Source of the DNA: Thermoanaerobacterales bacterium
Lineage (GTDB): Bacteria; Actinomycetota; Acidimicrobiia; Acidimicrobiales; JACDCH01
NCBI GenBank assembly: GCA_017577565.1
Contig: PKRH01000076.1
Coordinates: forward strand, 1 to 17,226
DNA length: 17,226 nucleotides
Direction: 5' to 3'
Shown here: piece after piece, positions 13,834-17,226 of the stretch
Layout of the letters: every line of letters begins with the position of its first letter
Numbering within the stretch: position 1 is the first letter of the stretch
Program-made: the position numbers and the translations under genes
The notes under the pieces: generated by a model
Told to the model about the DNA's origin: nothing
What the model saw: the letters and a program-made list of their open reading frames with translations, nothing else
Databases searched by the model: none

Positions 13834-14785
13834 AGTCGAGGGTGAAGTGGTCGGGGCCGGCGTAGCGGCCGGTGACGGTCTTCTCGCGCTGCATCAGCAG
13901 GTCGTTGAGGAGCGACGAGGCGCCGAAGCGGAAGGCGTCGGGCGTGAGCCAGTCGTCGCCGCAGGTCTCGTTGACGATCACGAGGTAGCGGATGGCGTCC
14001 TTGGCGGCGCGGATGCCCCCGGCGACCTTGACCCCCACCCGCCGGCCGGTCCGGTCGCGGAAGTCGCGGGCCGCTTCGAGCATGACGAGCGCGACGGGCA
14101 GGGTGGCGGCGGGGGAGACCTTGCCGGTCGAGGTCTTGACGAAGTCGGCCCCGGCCAGCATGGCCAGCCACGACGCCCGCTTGACGTTGTCGTAGGTCGC
14201 CAGCTCGCCGGTCTCGAGGATGACCTTCAGGTGGGCGTCGCCGCAGGCCTCCTTCACGGCCACGATCTCGTCGTGCACCGCCAGGTAGCGCCCGGCGAGG
14301 AAGGCGCCCCGGTCGATGACCATGTCGATCTCCTCGGCGCCCGCCTCGACGGCGGCCCGCACGTCGGCCAGCTTGACCTCGAGCGGCGCCCGGCCCGACG
14401 GGAAGGCGGTGGCGACCGCGGCCACCCGGATGCCCGACCCCCGCAGCGCCTCGACGGCCACCGGCACCAGGTCGCCGTAGACGCACACCGCCGCCACCGG
14501 GGGGCAGGACGGGTCGGTCGGGTCGGGCCGCTGCGCCTTGGCGCACAGGGCCCGGACCTTCCCCGGGGTGTCCTGCCCCTCGAGCGTCGTCAGGTCGACC
14601 ATGCGGATGGCGAGGTCGAGCGCGAACCGCTTGGCGGTGGTCTTGATCGAGCGCGTGGCCAGCGTCGCCGCCCGGGCCTCGGCGCCCACCTGGTCGACGC
14701 CGGGCAGCCCGTGGAGGAAGCGGCGCAGCGCCGCGTCCGACGCCGTCACGTCGGCGAGCGACGGTGCCGAGGTCGTGGTGGTCAC
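13832..14785 (-). CDS. deoC: Deoxyribose-phosphate aldolase
   Basis: This 317-residue protein cleaves 2-deoxy-D-ribose-5-phosphate to glyceraldehyde-3-phosphate and acetaldehyde in deoxynucleoside catabolism. Seen in the sequence: MVDLTTLEGQDT near the N-terminus, the catalytic-barrel strand AGAEEIDMVIDRGAF with Asp154, LKVILETGEL, the Schiff-base lysine Lys217 in DFVKTSTGKVSPAAT, and the second active-site lysine Lys253 in GVKVAGGIR. It is longer than E. coli DeoC (~259), like other actinobacterial members with an extended N-terminus. The start is GTG 14785, six bases after a TACCCT -10, so it can be transcribed separately although it lies only 25 bases after the adenosine deaminase stop. 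The aldehyde dehydrogenase genes follow directly and could consume its acetaldehyde. Confidence 0.96.
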   Translation of the reverse strand: MTTTTSAPSLADVTASDAALRRFLHGLPGVDQVGAEARAATLATRSIKTTAKRFALDLAIRMVDLTTLEGQDTPGKVRALCAKAQRPDPTDPSCPPVAAVCVYGDLVPVAVEALRGSGIRVAAVATAFPSGRAPLEVKLADVRAAVEAGAEEIDMVIDRGAFLAGRYLAVHDEIVAVKEACGDAHLKVILETGELATYDNVKRASWLAMLAGADFVKTSTGKVSPAATLPVALVMLEAARDFRDRTGRRVGVKVAGGIRAAKDAIRYLVIVNETCGDDWLTPDAFRFGASSLLNDLLMQREKTVTGRYAGPDHFTLD

Positions 14786-14791
14786 GCGCCC

Positions 14792-14797
14792 AGGGTA
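14792..14797 (-). promoter_or_regulatory. Putative -10 element (TACCCT) of deoC
   Basis: On the minus strand TACCCT ends six bases before GTG 14785, in the short gap after the adenosine deaminase gene. It matches the hexamer before that gene exactly and suggests a separate, leaderless deoC-ALDH transcript. Confidence 0.5.
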
Positions 14798-14810
14798 ACC
14801 AGCGGGGCCC

Positions 14811-15887
14811 TCACAGCTCCTCGGCCCGCAGGGCGGCGAAGCCCGGCTTGATCTTCCCCTGGATGATCCGCAGCCGCTGGTCGAAGGGCCAGAAGGCCGA
14901 CTTCATGGCGTTGACGGTCAGCCACTCGATCTCGTCCCAGCCGAAGCCGAAGGCCTCCACGAGGTTGTGCAGCTCGCGGGACAGCGTGACGTCGGACATC
15001 AGCCGGTTGTCGGTGTTGACCGTCACCCGGAACCGCAGGCGGGTCAGCAGCCCGATGGGGTGCTCGGCGATCGACGGCGCGGCGCCGGTGTGCACGTTGG
15101 AGCTCGGGCACATCTCCAGGGGCACGCGCCGGTCGCGCACGAAGGCCGCCAGCCGGCCGAGGCGGGGGCGGCCGTTCTCGTCGAAGGTGATGTCGTCGAC
15201 GATGCGGACCCCGTGCCCGAGGCGCTCGGCCCCGCACAGCTGCAGCGCCTCCCAGATGGAGGGCAGGCCGAAGGCCTCGCCGGCGTGGATGGTGATGTGG
15301 CCGTTGGCCTTGGCGACCTCCTGGAACGCCGCCAGGTGGCGGGTCGGCGGGTGGCCGGCCTCGCTGCCGGCGATGTCGAAGCCCACGACGCCCTCGTCCC
15401 GGTGGCGCAGGGCCAGCTCGGCGATCTCCAGCGAGTTCGCCGCGTGGCGCATGGCGGTGGCGAGCGTCCCGATGGTGATGTCGCGCCCGGCGCTGCCGAT
15501 CCGGAAGCCCTCCAGCACCGCCTCGACGACCTCGTCGAGGGTCAGGCCGCCCTGGAGGTGCAGCTCGGGGGCGAAGCGGACCTCGGCGTAGACGATGCCG
15601 TCGTCGGCCAGGTCCTCGGCGCACTCGGCGGCCACCCGCATGAGCGCGTCCTTGGTCTGCATGACCGCGACCGTGTGCTCGAAGGTCTCGAGGTAGAGGT
15701 CGAGGTCGTGGCGGTGCGCGCCGGCGGTGAACCAGCGGCCGAGCTCCTCCGGGTCGGTGGTCGGCAGCGTGTGCCCGGCCTCCTTGGCCAGCTCGACGAC
15801 GGTGCTCGGCCGCAGACCGCCGTCGAGGTGGTCGTGCAGCAGCACCTTGGGAGCCCGTGTGATCTGCTCGAGCGTGGGTGCAGCCAT
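14811..15887 (-). CDS. add: Adenosine deaminase
   Basis: This 358-residue zinc enzyme deaminates adenosine and deoxyadenosine to inosine and deoxyinosine. Metal and catalytic residues are visible: His18 and His20 in LLHDHLDGGLRP, His201 and Glu204 in ITIHAGEAFGLP, His225 in RLGHGVRI, and Asp293 in VTVNTDNRLMS. The Asn after that Asp (NTDN rather than the animal NTDD) is usual in actinobacterial adenosine deaminases. ATG 15887 is chosen because MAAPTLEQITRAPK matches the family opening and lies five bases after TACCCT; a 20-residue extension from 15947 would run through that promoter. It precedes deoC by 25 bases, which joins purine deoxynucleoside deamination to deoxyribose-phosphate breakdown, although no phosphorylase or phosphopentomutase is in view. 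Confidence 0.96.
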   Translation of the reverse strand: MAAPTLEQITRAPKVLLHDHLDGGLRPSTVVELAKEAGHTLPTTDPEELGRWFTAGAHRHDLDLYLETFEHTVAVMQTKDALMRVAAECAEDLADDGIVYAEVRFAPELHLQGGLTLDEVVEAVLEGFRIGSAGRDITIGTLATAMRHAANSLEIAELALRHRDEGVVGFDIAGSEAGHPPTRHLAAFQEVAKANGHITIHAGEAFGLPSIWEALQLCGAERLGHGVRIVDDITFDENGRPRLGRLAAFVRDRRVPLEMCPSSNVHTGAAPSIAEHPIGLLTRLRFRVTVNTDNRLMSDVTLSRELHNLVEAFGFGWDEIEWLTVNAMKSAFWPFDQRLRIIQGKIKPGFAALRAEEL

Positions 15888-15892
15888 GCCGC

Positions 15893-15898
15893 AGGGTA
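15893..15898 (-). promoter_or_regulatory. Putative -10 element (TACCCT) of add
   Basis: On the minus strand TACCCT ends five bases before ATG 15887, in the 71-base gap after the aminotransferase gene. The layout predicts a leaderless add mRNA. Confidence 0.5.
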
Positions 15899-15958
15899 CC
15901 GAGGACGGGGCCTGCCGCGGACGCTCGACGGGCCGGTCGTCCGGCACGGGGGCGCCGG

Positions 15959-17119
15959 TCAGCCGAGGAGGCGGTGCAGCACCTCGCGCAGCCGGGCCAG
16001 GTCCGAGGCCACCCAGGGCAGAGCCAGCGGGTCCGGGTGGTGGAGGGCGGTCCAGCGCTCGCTGTCGGTGCGGCCGTGCAGCAGGCTGGTGGCGAGGCGG
16101 AGCCGGAGCGCGGCGGGGTCGTCACCGAAGGCGGCCCCGGGCAGGACCCCGACGCCGTGGTCGTCCAGGAGGTGCGCGGCGAGCTGCTCGCCGGTGGTGA
16201 CACCCCCGGCGGCCAGCCGGGCCCGCGCCGGCTCGAGGTCGGGGTAGAGGTAGAACGCCCCCTGCGGCGGGCGGCACCGGGCCCCGGCCGCCTCGACGAT
16301 GCCGTGGACGGCGGTCGTGACCCGCTGGTGGAGCCGCCGGCCGGCCTCGACGTGGGCCCGCACCTCGGCCGGCTCGCCGAGGACGTAGGCGGCGACCTCC
16401 TGCATCGGCGCCGCGAGGCCGCTCCAGACCTCGCTGGCCACCCCGACGACGGCGGCGCGGGCCCGCTCGCCCCGCGCCCCGTCCGGGAACCGGGCGAACC
16501 CGATCCGCCACCCGCCCAGCCCCACGCTCTTGCTCAGCCCCGAGGTGACGATCGTGCGCTCGGGCGCCACCGTCGCCGGGCTGGTCACCGGTCGCCGCGC
16601 CCAGGACAGGTCGCGGTAGATCTCGTCCGAGACGATGGCGAGGTCGTGGTCCTCGGCGACCGCGCACACCCGTCGGACGAGCGCCTCGTCCGCGACCGTG
16701 CCCGTCGGGTTGTCGGGGAGGGTGACGATCAGGACGCCGGGGTCCCGGCCGGCCGCCCGCGCCCGGCGCAGCGCGCCGTCGAGCAGGTCGGGGTCGGGGA
16801 CGCCGCCGGCCGCCGCGGGCACCGGGACGCCGACGACCTGCTTGCCGGCCAGCGCCGCCTGGGCCGCGTAGCTGACCCACGACGGCACGGGCAGCACGAC
16901 GTCGCCGGGCAGGGCGGTGACGAGGGCGTGCAGCAGCGCCTTGCTGCCCGGGGCGAGGACGACCTGGTCGGGGTCGGTGGGCAGGCCCCGACGGGCGAAC
17001 CACCCGGCGGCCGCGGCCCGGGCCGCCCGGGTGCCGGCGATCGGCGGGTAGCCCGGCGCCGGCGCGGGCCCGGCGAGGGCGCGGGGCACCGCCGGCAGGG
17101 CGGGGAGCCCCGCCCCGCC
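15959..17119 (-). CDS. PLP-dependent class I/II aminotransferase (5' end lost in poly-G tract)
   Basis: About 386 residues are readable before the stop at 15959. The fold-type I aminotransferase markers are present: PGYPPIAGTRAARAAAAGWF (small domain), VVLAPGSKALLHAL, PVPSWVSYAAQA, DNPTGT (cofactor/substrate Asn), IVSDEIYRDLSW (Asp and Tyr that hold PLP), and the Schiff-base lysine in TSGLSKSVGLGGWRIGFA. AFGDDPAALRLRLATS near the end contains the substrate-carboxylate Arg region. It resembles aspartate/aromatic aminotransferases, but the amino donor cannot be told. The GTG at 17089 is not the true start, since the frame continues upstream as an aminotransferase-like run (GLPALPAV) until it meets the poly-G. 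A few dozen N-terminal residues are probably missing. Confidence 0.85.
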   Translation of the reverse strand, partial: GGAGLPALPAVPRALAGPAPAPGYPPIAGTRAARAAAAGWFARRGLPTDPDQVVLAPGSKALLHALVTALPGDVVLPVPSWVSYAAQAALAGKQVVGVPVPAAAGGVPDPDLLDGALRRARAAGRDPGVLIVTLPDNPTGTVADEALVRRVCAVAEDHDLAIVSDEIYRDLSWARRPVTSPATVAPERTIVTSGLSKSVGLGGWRIGFARFPDGARGERARAAVVGVASEVWSGLAAPMQEVAAYVLGEPAEVRAHVEAGRRLHQRVTTAVHGIVEAAGARCRPPQGAFYLYPDLEPARARLAAGGVTTGEQLAAHLLDDHGVGVLPGAAFGDDPAALRLRLATSLLHGRTDSERWTALHHPDPLALPWVASDLARLREVLHRLLG

Positions 17120-17120
17120 C

Positions 17121-17226
17121 GCGGGGGGGGGGGGGGCGGGGTGGGGGGGGGGGGGCGGGGGGTGGGGGGGGGGGGGGGTGGGGAGGGGGGGGGGGGGGGG
17201 GGGGGGGGGGGCGGCGGGGGGGGCTC
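17121..17226. other. Poly-G tract at the window end, probable sequencing/assembly artefact
   Basis: About 100 bases are nearly all G with scattered C, T and A. The aminotransferase reading frame should continue here but dissolves. Runs of G at a contig end are a known product of two-colour Illumina chemistry, where no signal is called G. No feature should be called in it. Confidence 0.75.

Noticed and set aside
12372..14851. Long + strand frames opposite the ALDH and deoC genes
   Set aside because: They have no domains and an Arg/Gly/Leu-rich composition. The opposite strand has complete, motif-bearing enzymes with ribosome sites.
15009..15011. Asn in place of the second Asp of the adenosine deaminase NTDD motif as a defect
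   Set aside because: NTDNRLMS is, to my knowledge, usual in actinobacterial adenosine deaminases, and the metal ligand Asp293 is kept.
17121..17226. G-quadruplex array or telomere-like end
   Set aside because: The tract is irregular, lies exactly at the sequence end and interrupts a normal gene, so a base-calling artefact is more likely.
1..17226. CRISPR arrays, tRNA/rRNA genes, insertion sequences, prophage or defence islands
   Set aside because: There are no spaced direct repeats, transposase or integrase motifs or terminal inverted repeats, and almost no non-coding room. The genes are mostly ordinary chromosomal families.

Overview
The window is a chromosomal segment of a very G+C-rich actinobacterium. 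G+C is roughly three quarters by eye and was not counted. The codon bias, SoxR, the Rv2578c-type radical SAM protein, the actinobacterial-style adenosine deaminase and DeoC, and the TANNNT -10 elements lying next to start codons all fit Actinomycetota. An Acidimicrobiia-like lineage is my guess, but no rRNA or other marker is present to settle it. I see no mobile element, CRISPR array, tRNA or rRNA. Coding density is very high, and gaps are mostly 10-110 bases.

Layout, left to right: (1) 1-1750, + strand: the end of a Pro/Gly-rich DUF4234-type membrane protein, a ClpP-fold protein whose Ser-His-Asp triad is entirely replaced (start/stop overlap GTGA), and an OsmC peroxidase. (2) 1784-5728, - strand: the large DEAH RNA helicase HrpA, divergent from (3) a serine beta-lactamase-fold hydrolase on + (5821-7065). 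(4) 7078-9523: soxR (-), a divergent XRE/MmyB-like regulator (+), and a SplB-like radical SAM protein (-) whose 3' end overlaps the XRE gene by 34 bases. (5) 9577-11491: a CorA-type metal transporter (-), divergent from a lipoprotein alpha/beta-hydrolase (+). (6) 11531-17119, - strand: in transcription order, a 5'-incomplete aminotransferase, adenosine deaminase, deoxyribose-phosphate aldolase, a full aldehyde dehydrogenase, and a short non-catalytic aldehyde-dehydrogenase-like protein. The last ~106 bases are almost pure G and look like a contig-end sequencing artefact.

The last block reads as (deoxy)nucleoside salvage. Adenosine deaminase makes (deoxy)inosine. DeoC cleaves deoxyribose-5-phosphate to glyceraldehyde-3-phosphate and acetaldehyde. 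The aldehyde dehydrogenase just downstream could oxidise the acetaldehyde. That enzyme plus its truncated partner look like the two halves of an ALDH16-type enzyme encoded as two overlapping genes.

The most interesting signals are the triad-less ClpP linked to DUF4234, the split ALDH16-like pair behind deoC, a near-consensus SOS/LexA box in the promoter of the radical SAM gene, and a recurring layout in which a TANNNT -10 hexamer lies 5-8 bases before the start codon. That layout occurs at six genes and predicts leaderless mRNAs. It also decides several starts.
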